Assembly: GCF_002204185.1 (NCBI RefSeq)
Contig: NZ_MXPU01000013.1
Location: forward strand, 124,001 to 188,000
Direction: 5' to 3'
Source of the DNA: Rhizobium esperanzae
GTDB lineage: Bacteria; Pseudomonadota; Alphaproteobacteria; Rhizobiales; Rhizobiaceae
DNA: 64,000 nucleotides
Shown: positions 1 through 8,626 of the stretch, piece by piece
How positions within the stretch are numbered: the stretch's first letter is position 1
Layout of the letters: every line of letters begins with the position of its first letter
Made by a program: the position numbers and the translations under genes
Notes under the pieces: model-generated
The model's database searches: none
What the model saw: only the letters and a program-made list of their open reading frames with translations
Told to the model about the DNA's origin: nothing

Positions 1-904
1 CTTCTATGCCGTCGGCGGCACCTGGCGAAACATCGCCAAGCTGCACATGGAGATTACCAATTATCCGCTGCATATGATGCAGGGCTATGAGGTATCGCTC
101 GAAGCGATGATGCTGTTCCTCGATCAGGTGGCCACCGCGCGCGATTCCAAGGAGCCGGCCCTTCAGGCCGTCTCCAAGCATCGCCGTTCGCTGCTGCCTT
201 TCGGCGCCATCGCCATGAAGGAAGTCTTGAGCGTCATGAAGCCGTCGGTGATTTCCTTCTCGGCACAGGGCGTGCGCGAAGGGTATCTCTACTCACTGCT
301 GTCGGAAGGTGAGCGCCGCCTCGATCCGTTGCTGGCGGCTGCCGGTGAATTGGCGATTCTGCGTGCCCGTTCGCCCGAGCATGCCCGCGAACTGGCGGAA
401 TGGACTGGTCGGATGATGCCCTTGTTCGGCGTCCAGGAAACCGAAGAGGAAAGCCGCTATCGTCAGGCCGCCTGTCTGCTTGCCGATATCAGTTGGCGCG
501 CCCATCCCGACTATCGTGGCCTGCAGGCGCTGAACGTCATCGCCCACTCCTCCTTCGTCGGCATCAGCCATCCCGGCCGCGCCTTCATCGCGCTCACCAA
601 CTACTACCGTTTCGAGGGCCTGCACGACGACGGCGCCACCGGTCCGCTGGCGCAGATCGCCACCCCTCAGTTCATCGACCGCGCCAAACTGCTCGGCGGC
701 ATGCTGCGGGTCGTCTATCTCTTCTCGGCCTCCATGCCCGGCATCGTCAAGAACCTGACCTTCCGCAAATCGTCAAACCCGGACTTCGACCTCGAATTCG
801 TGGTGCCGCCGGAATACCGGGACTTCGCCGGCGAGCGCCTGGACGGCCGCCTGCAGCAGTTGTCGCGGTTGACGAACAAGAGGCTGGCGTTTCGGTTCGA
901 GTAG
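1..904 (+). CDS. ppx: Exopolyphosphatase (Ppx/GppA family), 5' end outside window
   Basis: The open frame runs in from the left edge, so only the C-terminal ~300 residues are present; the N-terminal ASKHA phosphatase domain lies mostly outside. The first visible residues, GGTWRNIAKLHM, are the hallmark that closes the second Ppx/GppA half-domain. The all-helical C-terminal region follows, with the rhizobial segments WRAHPDYRG and FVGISHPGRAF. Family members hydrolyse terminal phosphates of inorganic polyphosphate or pppGpp in the cytoplasm; rhizobial homologues usually follow ppk. An internal ATG at 47 is not the true start, because the conserved frame continues upstream of it. The assignment to Ppx rather than GppA rests on the long C-terminal extension and is inference. 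Confidence 0.88.
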   Translation, partial: FYAVGGTWRNIAKLHMEITNYPLHMMQGYEVSLEAMMLFLDQVATARDSKEPALQAVSKHRRSLLPFGAIAMKEVLSVMKPSVISFSAQGVREGYLYSLLSEGERRLDPLLAAAGELAILRARSPEHARELAEWTGRMMPLFGVQETEEESRYRQAACLLADISWRAHPDYRGLQALNVIAHSSFVGISHPGRAFIALTNYYRFEGLHDDGATGPLAQIATPQFIDRAKLLGGMLRVVYLFSASMPGIVKNLTFRKSSNPDFDLEFVVPPEYRDFAGERLDGRLQQLSRLTNKRLAFRFE

Positions 905-910
905 GTTGAT

Positions 911-1125
911 TTGCGGCGGTTGTGCCATGGGGCACCCCCTCTGCCCTGCCGGGTACCTCCCCGCAAGGGTGGAGATTGGCAGGAGGTGATCGCTCGGTCC
1001 CTTTCCAGCAATCTACTGATGCTAAGCAGTATAGTTTGGCGGAATCGTTGTGCCCAGCCAATCTCCCCACCTGTGGGGGATGCCCGGCAGGGCAGAGGGG
1101 GGCCCGCACGGCACAACCGCCGCAA
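911..1125. repeat. Palindromic intergenic mosaic element (RIME-like), copy 1
   Basis: Positions 911-926 and 1110-1125 are a perfect 16-bp inverted repeat (TTGCGGCGGTTGTGCC and its complement). Inside these are two longer, imperfect inverted arms at about 935-980 and 1057-1102, each with its own hairpin (CCTCCCCGCAAGGGTGGAG type) and the conserved GCCCTGCCGGG / CCCGGCAGGGC blocks. The ~75-bp centre is not palindromic. The same arms occur inside ribD near 22.5 kb. The structure matches the rhizobial intergenic mosaic elements known from the literature; the family name is recalled, not checked. The element fills most of the gap between ppx and the convergent phytase-like gene, where it could act as a bidirectional transcription barrier. 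Confidence 0.85.
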
Positions 1126-1176
1126 CAAGGGCGGCACTGACGCACCGCCCTCTCAATCTCACACTAGAACCCCCAA

Positions 1177-2535
1177 TTACTTCGCGTTCAAAAACTCGCC
1201 AACCTCGAGCAGGCTAAACTCGTTGTCATCAGCCTTGTCGACAGAGCGGCCGGCCGAGAAGGGCAGATTATTGTCGTTACCGATGATGATGTGCGTGGCA
1301 TCGACGCGGTCGACGTTTTCGATGGTGACGAACGGCATGTCATAGACGCCATCCCTGCTGCCCGCCTTCTTTTTGTTGTCGGGGTCCTGAATATCAAGGA
1401 GGTCGATATAACCGATCTTGCGGACCGCCTTGCCGACATTGGCATCGTTGAATTCGATCTTGTAGACGCGCTTCAGCACGGCCGGCGCTTCGAAGCAATC
1501 CGGCTTCGGCTGCTTCGGGTCGGCGCAGGCCTTGTCGCTGGTGCCGGCGCCGCTGTCGCGCTCGATGACGAGAGCGGTGGTGTCGTCGAGCATGTTGAAA
1601 TCGCCGATCGACACGCCCTTGTCCTCGAACGGATAAAGCCAGCTGCGGCCGGTCCACTTCTTCGCGGCGGCGTCGAATTCGATGACGCGGATGGCGGTGT
1701 GGCCGTCGGCTGTTTCCATCATGCCGTCATCCCCGTAGATGGCGCCCTCCAGCAGGCCGTAGAGCTTGGATCCGTCCTTCGACATGGCAAGGCCTTCGAA
1801 GCCGCCGGAGCGCTTCAGGTTGAAGACCGGCATCTTGGCGGCCGGATTGCCCGGCAGCTGGATCAGCGGATTGTCGGGCGAGAGCACCGGCTTGCCGTCG
1901 AGCGTGGTCGGGATCACGTCCGTCAGGCGACCTTCGGTATCGACCTTGAGGATATAGGGACCGAATTCATCGCCGAGCCAGAAGCCGTCGGCAACCGGCT
2001 GAATCGACTCGATGTCGAAGTCGGCGCCGGTGAGGTAGCGCGTATCCGTGCCTTCGAGCACGATCGGGAAGGGTGCGATCTTGTTCGGATCGGAGAGGAA
2101 GAGGTTCTTGACGACCTCAGCCTTGTTGGCAGTCCAATCGAACTTCATCTGGTGCAGGAACAGCATGGAGTCGGACGAGTTGGCCTTGGAACCGAAGCCA
2201 TTATCGGAGAGCGTCCAGAAGGTGCCATCGGCCATCGTCTTGATGCCCGAGAAACCCTGGATCGGTTGGCCGTCGAACGGAAGCTTCAGATCGGTCACGC
2301 GGGCGCCGTCTTTGCCGGGAACGGTGCCGAGAGCTTCGGTGCGCTTGCGGTCCGGCGTCGTGAACTTGCCGGAATGCTTGAGGAAGTCAGGCGCGTCGGC
2401 CGGAGCCGGCACCATGGTGCTGGCAGGCAGGATCGCCTGGCCGGCGAGCTTGGCCGGGAATCGCTGCTGATCGGCCGAAACGGGGCCGGCAATCAGGATG
2501 AAAAGCGATACGGACGCAAAAAGGAGGTTCTTCAT
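1177..2535 (-). CDS. Secreted esterase-like protein of the phytase-like family
   Basis: This 452-residue protein has an N-terminal signal peptide (hydrophobic residues 4-17, likely cleavage after PVSA). The mature part matches the phytase-like beta-propeller family: repeated strands carrying FSGIKTMADGTFWTLSDNGFG, FDIESIQPVADGFWLGDEFG and GGFEGLAMSKDGSKLYGLLEG. The family is named for resemblance to phytases; true substrates are mostly unknown, so phosphate-ester hydrolysis in the periplasm is only a suggestion. It is convergent with ppx across the mosaic element. Its stop lies close to that repeat, which may serve as its 3' end. No operon partner is evident. Confidence 0.8.
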   Translation of the reverse strand: MKNLLFASVSLFILIAGPVSADQQRFPAKLAGQAILPASTMVPAPADAPDFLKHSGKFTTPDRKRTEALGTVPGKDGARVTDLKLPFDGQPIQGFSGIKTMADGTFWTLSDNGFGSKANSSDSMLFLHQMKFDWTANKAEVVKNLFLSDPNKIAPFPIVLEGTDTRYLTGADFDIESIQPVADGFWLGDEFGPYILKVDTEGRLTDVIPTTLDGKPVLSPDNPLIQLPGNPAAKMPVFNLKRSGGFEGLAMSKDGSKLYGLLEGAIYGDDGMMETADGHTAIRVIEFDAAAKKWTGRSWLYPFEDKGVSIGDFNMLDDTTALVIERDSGAGTSDKACADPKQPKPDCFEAPAVLKRVYKIEFNDANVGKAVRKIGYIDLLDIQDPDNKKKAGSRDGVYDMPFVTIENVDRVDATHIIIGNDNNLPFSAGRSVDKADDNEFSLLEVGEFLNAK

Positions 2536-2641
2536 AATATCCCCATGAAACGGATGCGAATGGCTTCCGCTTAACAGGGCTTCCGTATCAGCGAATTGAC
2601 GGTTGGGTGAAGCTTTAGTGACGCGGTGGTAAGAGCGTTGC

Positions 2642-3703
2642 TCAGCCGTGCAGAACGACCGCGGGCGTGTTCAGCACCGTCACCGCACGCGAGGAAAGTG
2701 CCATGACGCCGAGTGCCTGGCCGCGTCCCTTGACGGCATGGATCCCGAGATCTTCGCAGGAAATGTCGTCGGGAAAAGTCATGCGCCGGGCCAGCTCCGC
2801 GGAAATCAGCACCTGCCGGTTCAGACTGCGGCAGAGCGTCTCCAGCCGGGCGGTCGTATTCACCGTATCGCCGAAATAGCTGATCTTGTGGTGGTCGACG
2901 CCGACTTCCGCCGTGATGATCTCGCCGCCATGAAGGGCAACGCGAAGCTTCGGCACCTGGCCGTAATTTTTTCGCCAGCCGGCGGCATTGGCTTCGATAT
3001 CGGCGAGGATATCGAAGATGCAGCGAACGCAGCGCGCATCCTTGACGCCGCGGGCAAGTGGCCAGGTAATGATCGCCGCATCGCCGACATAGTCGTTGAT
3101 CATGCCCTTGTGGCGCCGGACTGGTTCCGCGAAGGTCGCAAACAGTGAGCTCAGCAGCTGCTGTGCTCTGAGGTCGCCATGATTTTCGGCGAAAGCTGTC
3201 GAATCGACGAGATCGATGAAGAGGAAGACACGCTCTTCCTTGACCGGATTGCGATAGCGGCTGATGAGCATGCTGACGAATACTTCGCGGCCAAGCAATT
3301 CCCGTACGCGCAGGATGAAGATCAGTGCCGAGCAGACGGCAAGCGCATAGAGGAAGACCTCGAACGGCATGATGACGAGGTCGAGGAACGACGACGGCTT
3401 CAGCATGCCGAGCGACCAGAGCAGGAGGCCGGCGCAAGCGAAGCCGATGCTCATCAGGATCTCGTAGACCACCAGTTCCGTGATGATGAACACGAAGGTC
3501 GGCAGCCTCTGGATGCGTCTGTAGAGGGTGCGAAACAGAACTTTGCGCTCGAAGGCGAGAATCGGCATGCCGATGAAGAGCGCGAAGATCGCCCCGATGA
3601 CGGGCGTCTGATTGGAGTAGAACATCAGATCGTAAACGACGCCGCTGGCAGCCAGCACGATCGCGATCAAGATCCAGTTCTGCGTTGGAGATATTTCCCG
3701 CAT
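2642..3703 (-). CDS. Membrane-bound class III adenylate/guanylate cyclase
   Basis: About 353 residues. The N-terminal half has four or five hydrophobic segments (about residues 10-28, 36-52, 68-95 and 108-128), followed by a class III cyclase domain from about 155 to the end. The two metal-binding aspartates are visible in FLFIDLVDST and NDYVGDAAI, and the transition-state region in YFGDTVNTTARLE. It probably makes cAMP at the inner membrane; rhizobia carry many such cyclases. I chose the ATG preceded by AAGAGG (MREISPTQ) because the longer frame, opening at 3799, would overlap the end of rnd and add a low-complexity leader. Signal input through the membrane part is inferred. Confidence 0.82.
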   Translation of the reverse strand: MREISPTQNWILIAIVLAASGVVYDLMFYSNQTPVIGAIFALFIGMPILAFERKVLFRTLYRRIQRLPTFVFIITELVVYEILMSIGFACAGLLLWSLGMLKPSSFLDLVIMPFEVFLYALAVCSALIFILRVRELLGREVFVSMLISRYRNPVKEERVFLFIDLVDSTAFAENHGDLRAQQLLSSLFATFAEPVRRHKGMINDYVGDAAIITWPLARGVKDARCVRCIFDILADIEANAAGWRKNYGQVPKLRVALHGGEIITAEVGVDHHKISYFGDTVNTTARLETLCRSLNRQVLISAELARRMTFPDDISCEDLGIHAVKGRGQALGVMALSSRAVTVLNTPAVVLHG

Positions 3704-3779
3704 GCCGCCTCTTCGCCTGAGGTTTCCTCCAGTCATTGTTTCAGCTGGGAAAAAAGCGTCAAGCGAATTCGATTTGGTT

Positions 3780-4925
3780 TCAGAGGCTGACGGTTTCAAC
3801 CTTTCGGCCGGCGAAACGCAGCCCGATCTGGCCCTGGATCAGCTGGAGCGCCGGCTCGCCGAAAAGATCACGCCGCCAGCCGTGCAGGGCAGCGACGTCG
3901 GCCTTCTCGCCATCGGCGGCAATCTTATCGAGATCCTCGCTGTTGGCGATCACTTTCGGCGCCACGCCATGTTTCTCCGAGATCAGCTTCAGCAGCACCT
4001 TCAAGAGTTCGACGGCGGCAGCTGCGCCTTCCGGGGCCTGTGCCTGACGAGGCACATGCGGCATCTCGGCTTTCGGAAGGGCGAGCGCCGCATTGACCGC
4101 CTCGACGACCGCCGTCCCGGCGGCCGAACGTTCCCAGCCTTTCGGAATGGTGCGCAAGCGGCCCAGCGCTTCGGCATCCTTCGGCTGCTGCTGGGCGAGC
4201 TCGTAGATCGCATCGTCCTTCAATACGCGCGAACGCGGCACATTGCGCGCCCGCGCTTCGCGCTCACGCCAGGCGGCGACATATTTCAGGATTGCAAGCT
4301 CCTGCGGCTTGCGCAGACGCATCTTCAGCCGCTGCCAGGCGTCGTCAGGATGCATGTCATAGGTTTCACGCGCTTCGAGAATGTCCATTTCCTCGCGCAG
4401 CCACGATGTGCGGCCTTCACGATCGAGTTCGGCCTTCAGCGACAGATAGACATCGCGCAGATGCGTGACGTCGGCCAGCGCATATTCCAGCTGCTTTTCG
4501 GAGAGTGGCCGGCGGCTCCAGTCGGTGAAGCGCGACGACTTGTCGATATGGACGTTCTTGATGCGGCCGACCAGCTGGTCATAGGAGACGCTGTCGCCGA
4601 AACCGCAGACCATGGCTGCGACCTGCGTGTCGAAGATCGGATGCGGAATGAGATTGCCGCGATTGAATATGATTTCGATGTCCTGGCGCGCCGCGTGAAA
4701 GACCTTCAACACCTTCGTGTCGGCCATCAGCTCGAAGAAGGGGGCGAGGTCGATGCCCTTGGCCAGTGGATCGACGAGAACTTCCAGTGTCGGGCTTGCC
4801 ATCTGGATCAGGCAGAGCTCCGGCCAGAAGGTCGTCTCACGCAGGAATTCGGTGTCGATGGTAATGAAGTCGGACTTGGCCAGCTCTTTGCAGGCGGCCG
4901 CCAAATCGGCGGTGGTTTCGATCAT
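3780..4925 (-). CDS. rnd: Ribonuclease D
   Basis: A 381-residue DEDD-family 3'-to-5' exoribonuclease that trims tRNA and other stable RNA precursors. The exonuclease domain (about 1-170) shows TIDTEFLRE (first Asp/Glu pair), VFHAARQDIEI (second Asp region) and YALADVTHLRDVY (the last Asp with the Tyr-type motif nearby). An HRDC-like helical domain follows (about 205-290, with RSRVLKDDAIYELA). Length and domain order are normal for the family. It sits between the cyclase and the multicopper oxidase on the same strand. The cyclase start lies 77 bp downstream of its stop, so co-transcription is possible. Confidence 0.95.
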   Translation of the reverse strand: MIETTADLAAACKELAKSDFITIDTEFLRETTFWPELCLIQMASPTLEVLVDPLAKGIDLAPFFELMADTKVLKVFHAARQDIEIIFNRGNLIPHPIFDTQVAAMVCGFGDSVSYDQLVGRIKNVHIDKSSRFTDWSRRPLSEKQLEYALADVTHLRDVYLSLKAELDREGRTSWLREEMDILEARETYDMHPDDAWQRLKMRLRKPQELAILKYVAAWREREARARNVPRSRVLKDDAIYELAQQQPKDAEALGRLRTIPKGWERSAAGTAVVEAVNAALALPKAEMPHVPRQAQAPEGAAAAVELLKVLLKLISEKHGVAPKVIANSEDLDKIAADGEKADVAALHGWRRDLFGEPALQLIQGQIGLRFAGRKVETVSL

Positions 4926-5056
4926 ATCAATTCATTCGCAAGGAAAAGGTTGGTTGAACCTTCCTTCTCCTTTCGCTTCGATATGTCAATACAACAGCAC
5001 AGGCTTCGCGCATTGCTGAAGAAGAATCACGTCCAAACTGAGGCAAGGCGAGTGCT

Positions 5057-6448
5057 TCAGCTCACTCTGATATAGCTGGTCATTCCCGTCTTCTGATGTT
5101 CGATGATATGGCAATGCAGCACCCAGTCGCCGGGATTGTCGGCGACAAGGGCCAATTGTACCTTCTCATCCGGTTGGACGAGGTAGGTGTCGGACACCAG
5201 CGGCATCACCTCGCGCGTCGAGGAGGAGATCACCGTAAAGCTCATTCCGTGCAGGTGGATCGGATGCGCGTGTGGCGTGGTGTTCTCGAGGTTGAAGACA
5301 TAGCTCTTGCCGAGCTTCAGTTCCGCCAGCGGCGCCGTCGGATCGGGGGTGTCTCCGGGCCACGGCACCTTGTTGATGGCCCAGAAGCTGTAGCCGAGCG
5401 TGCCGCAGATACTTTCCACGGCGGCATTTTCCGCTGTGGCGCTCAACACGAGCGGGATCTGTTCGGCAGCGGAAAGATCGGCCTTCGGAACAGGATTTCG
5501 GCCAAGAGGTCCGAGATCGCCGATATGCCGCTTCAGCGATGCTCCGACCGCACGCAGGCTGGCGATCGTCTTCGGCGCCGTGCCGCGAATGTCTTCCAGC
5601 GTCGCGACGGCGCCTTCGCCATCCGGCATGCGTACGGCAAGATCGAGCCGCTGGCCCGGCCCGATCTGCAGGAGGTCGAGGGGGAAGCGTTTGGGCACCG
5701 GATTGCCGTCGATTGCGATGACGGTCGCATCGGCTCCCGCCATCTTCAGCGAGAAGATGCGCGTCACGTCGGTGATGGCAATGCGCAGCCGCACCAGCCC
5801 GCCGGCCGGCGCATCATATTGCGGCTCCTGGCGCCAGTTGGCCGTGCGCACCGTGCCGTAGGTACCGCTCTTGGCAGCGTCGCGCGGCCGGAAGGGCGCG
5901 ATGAACTGCCCGTCGCCGCCAAGGCGCCAGTCGCGCAGGTTCAGCAGCACCTCGGCATCGAATTCCGGATCGGCCGGATCCTCGACGACGAGCATGCCGG
6001 TCATGCCGTGTCCCATCTGCGTGAGCGTGTTGCAATGCGGATGATACCAGAAGGTGCCGGCATCGGGCGGCGTGAAGGCATAATCGAAGCTGTCGCCGGT
6101 ATAGATATAGGGCTGCGTCACGAAGGGCACGCCATCCATGCGGTTGTCGATGCGAAGCCCGTGCCAATGGATCGTCGTCGGCTCATCGAGCCCGTTTTTC
6201 AGCCTTGCCGCGTAGGGCCGCCCCTTGGTCATCCTCAGAACCGGCGGCATGCCGTCATGGCCCCAGCTCATGACATCCCTGGTCGGACCCGCCTCGATCA
6301 GCAAGGCCTCGGTTTTCACAGCAGTCAGCAGCTGCGGCTCCGGCGCCGCCTCGGCAAGCCCGAATTTGCCGGCAACGGCGATGCCGGCGCCATAGGCGCC
6401 GGCGACGGCGGATGCCTTCAGAAGGTTGCGGCGGGTCAGCAAAGGCAT
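5057..6448 (-). CDS. Multicopper oxidase, Tat-exported
   Basis: A 463-residue cupredoxin-fold oxidase. The N-terminus TRRNLLKASAVAG is a twin-arginine signal (Arg 6-7), so the folded, copper-loaded enzyme is expected in the periplasm. All copper motifs are present: HWHG at 94-97, WYHPH at 134-138, HPIHLHG at 395-401, and HCHIIEH at 445-451 with Met456 as the likely axial ligand of the type 1 site. This is the three-domain CueO/laccase architecture, so Cu(I) or phenol oxidation is likely; the substrate cannot be read from sequence. It has no long methionine-rich loop like that of E. coli CueO. Divergent from aspS. Confidence 0.9.
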   Translation of the reverse strand: MPLLTRRNLLKASAVAGAYGAGIAVAGKFGLAEAAPEPQLLTAVKTEALLIEAGPTRDVMSWGHDGMPPVLRMTKGRPYAARLKNGLDEPTTIHWHGLRIDNRMDGVPFVTQPYIYTGDSFDYAFTPPDAGTFWYHPHCNTLTQMGHGMTGMLVVEDPADPEFDAEVLLNLRDWRLGGDGQFIAPFRPRDAAKSGTYGTVRTANWRQEPQYDAPAGGLVRLRIAITDVTRIFSLKMAGADATVIAIDGNPVPKRFPLDLLQIGPGQRLDLAVRMPDGEGAVATLEDIRGTAPKTIASLRAVGASLKRHIGDLGPLGRNPVPKADLSAAEQIPLVLSATAENAAVESICGTLGYSFWAINKVPWPGDTPDPTAPLAELKLGKSYVFNLENTTPHAHPIHLHGMSFTVISSSTREVMPLVSDTYLVQPDEKVQLALVADNPGDWVLHCHIIEHQKTGMTSYIRVS

Positions 6449-6702
6449 GCAGAGGCTCCAGGACGAGAATGTCGATCCTTTTAAAGTTGAGCCGCATCTT
6501 CATCAATATGGGAAACGCGGCCAAACTGCCGCAGCCTGGGGTCGCAGCCTCGCCATAAACGCATGCCAAACCCAGGGGCGGGGCGCGCTAAGCCTTGACA
6601 AATCGGAGCGTCCATGCGCTTTTCCGCCCGATTTTCTTGTCGGCGCGGGAGGGTCTTCGAACCCCTGCTGCCGTCTTCAGCCACATGCCAGGATTTGAGA
6701 TC

Positions 6703-8493
6703 ATGCATCGCTACCGCAGCCACACATGTGCCGCCCTCCGCAAGACGGATGTCGGCTCGACCGTCCGCATCGCCGGCTGGGTCCATCGCGTTCGCGATCA
6801 TGGTGGCGTTCTTTTCATCGACCTTCGCGACCATTACGGCATCACCCAGGTCGTCGCCGACCCGGATAGCCCCGCCTTCAGGACGGCGGAGACCGTGCGT
6901 GGCGAATGGGTCATCCGCATCGACGGCCTCGTCAAGGCCCGTACCGAAGACACCGTCAACAAGACCATGGCGACCGGCGAGATCGAGCTCTATGCGCAGG
7001 AGATCGAAGTGCTCTCCGCCGCCAAGGAATTGCCGCTGCCGGTCTTCGGCGAGCCCGATTATCCGGAAGACGTTCGCCTCAAGTATCGCTTCCTCGATCT
7101 TCGCCGCGAGACCCTGCACAAGAACATCGTCAAGCGCACCCAGGTGATTTCGGCCATGCGCCGTGAAATGGGCGGCGCGGGCTTCACCGAGTATAGCACG
7201 CCGATCCTGACGGCCTCCTCGCCGGAAGGCGCGCGCGACTTCCTCGTGCCGAGCCGTATTCATCCCGGCACCTTCTACGCTCTGCCGCAGGCGCCGCAGC
7301 AATACAAGCAGCTCTTGATGGTCGCAGGTTTCGACCGTTACTTCCAGATTGCGCCGTGCTTCCGTGACGAAGACCCGCGCGCCGATCGCCTGCCGGGCGA
7401 ATTCTACCAGCTCGACCTCGAAATGAGCTTCGTCACCCAGGAAGACGTCTGGAACACGATGGGTCCGCTGATGACCAAGGTGTTCGAGGAGTTTGCCGAA
7501 GGCAAGCCGGTCACCAAGGAATGGCCGCGCATCCCCTATGACGAGGCGATCCGCAAATATGGTACGGACAAGCCGGATCTGCGCAACCCGATCGTCATGG
7601 AAGCGGTGACCGAGCATTTCGCCGGTTCCGGCTTCAAGGTCTTCGCCGGCATGATCGCCTCCAACCCGAAGGTCCAGATCTGGGCGATCCCGGCCAAAAC
7701 CGGCGGCTCGCGCGCTTTCTGCGACCGCATGAACGCCTGGGCGCAGAGCCAGGGCCAGCCGGGCCTCGGCTACATCTTCTGGCGCAATGAAGGTGAGAAG
7801 GTCGAAGGCGCCGGACCGCTTGCCAAGAACATCGGCGAGGAGCGCACCGATGCGATCCGGACCCAGCTCGGTCTCGGTGACGGCGACGCCTGCTTCTTCG
7901 TCGCCGGCGAGCCGGAAAAGTTCTACAAGTTTGCCGGTGAGGCCCGCACCAAGGCCGGCGAAGAACTGAACCTCGTCGACCGCGATCGCTTCGAACTCTG
8001 CTGGATCGTCGATTTCCCCTTCTTCGAATGGAACGACGAGGAGAAGAAAGTCGATTTCGCCCACAACCCGTTCTCGATGCCGCAGGGTGGTCTCGACGCG
8101 CTGCAGAACCAGGATCCTTTGACGATCAAGGCCTTCCAGTATGACGCCGTCTGCAACGGCTTCGAGATCGCCTCCGGTTCGATCCGTAACCAGTCGCCGG
8201 AAACCATGGTTGCCGCCTTCGAGAAGATCGGCCTCAGCCAGCAGGACGTCGAGGACCGCTTCGGCGGCCTCTACCGCGCCTTCCAGTATGGCGCGCCCCC
8301 GCATGGCGGCGCTGCCTTTGGCATCGACCGCATCATCATGCTGCTCGTCGGCGCGAAGAACCTGCGCGAAATCTCGCTCTTCCCGATGAACCAGCAGGCT
8401 CAGGACTTGCTGATGGGCGCACCGAGCCCGGCAACGCCGACGCAGTTGCGCGAACTCGCGATCCGGCCGATCCCGCCGGTCAAGAAGGACTGA
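6703..8493 (+). CDS. aspS: Aspartyl-tRNA synthetase
   Basis: A 596-residue class IIb synthetase of bacterial type. It has an OB-fold anticodon-binding domain (about 1-110), a catalytic core with motif 2 as FRDEDPRADRLPGEF and motif 3 as GAAFGIDRIIML, and the bacterial GAD insertion between them (about 290-420). I chose the ATG that begins MHRYRSHTCAALRK because homologues start there; the longer frame to 6595 would add 36 unconserved residues. A TTGACA hexamer at 6595-6600 could be a -35 box, but no good -10 follows. Whether it also makes Asp-tRNA(Asn) for GatCAB, common in Alphaproteobacteria, cannot be decided here. Confidence 0.97.
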   Translation: MHRYRSHTCAALRKTDVGSTVRIAGWVHRVRDHGGVLFIDLRDHYGITQVVADPDSPAFRTAETVRGEWVIRIDGLVKARTEDTVNKTMATGEIELYAQEIEVLSAAKELPLPVFGEPDYPEDVRLKYRFLDLRRETLHKNIVKRTQVISAMRREMGGAGFTEYSTPILTASSPEGARDFLVPSRIHPGTFYALPQAPQQYKQLLMVAGFDRYFQIAPCFRDEDPRADRLPGEFYQLDLEMSFVTQEDVWNTMGPLMTKVFEEFAEGKPVTKEWPRIPYDEAIRKYGTDKPDLRNPIVMEAVTEHFAGSGFKVFAGMIASNPKVQIWAIPAKTGGSRAFCDRMNAWAQSQGQPGLGYIFWRNEGEKVEGAGPLAKNIGEERTDAIRTQLGLGDGDACFFVAGEPEKFYKFAGEARTKAGEELNLVDRDRFELCWIVDFPFFEWNDEEKKVDFAHNPFSMPQGGLDALQNQDPLTIKAFQYDAVCNGFEIASGSIRNQSPETMVAAFEKIGLSQQDVEDRFGGLYRAFQYGAPPHGGAAFGIDRIIMLLVGAKNLREISLFPMNQQAQDLLMGAPSPATPTQLRELAIRPIPPVKKD

Positions 8494-8516
8494 GTTCGGT
8501 TCGTTTTTCGAATGAG

Positions 8517-8547
8517 AAAGCCCGGCGATCGCAATCGCCGGGCTTTT
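8517..8547 (+). terminator. Rho-independent terminator of aspS
   Basis: A perfect stem AAAGCCCGGCGAT / ATCGCCGGGCTTT with a 4-nt loop and trailing T run, 23 bp after the aspS stop. The A run on the other side means it could also stop transcripts of the convergent gene that ends at 8627. Confidence 0.92.
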
Positions 8548-8626
8548 CATTTGTGCCGATGCCTGCACATTCCTAAGGCTCGGCGGCGGAACTGCCGAGC
8601 CTGCTCTCGTGAAGAAAGCCAGGCGA

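Noticed and set aside
3702..5075. 457-codon plus-strand frame across rnd
   Set aside because: Antisense shadow of rnd with no recognisable domain.
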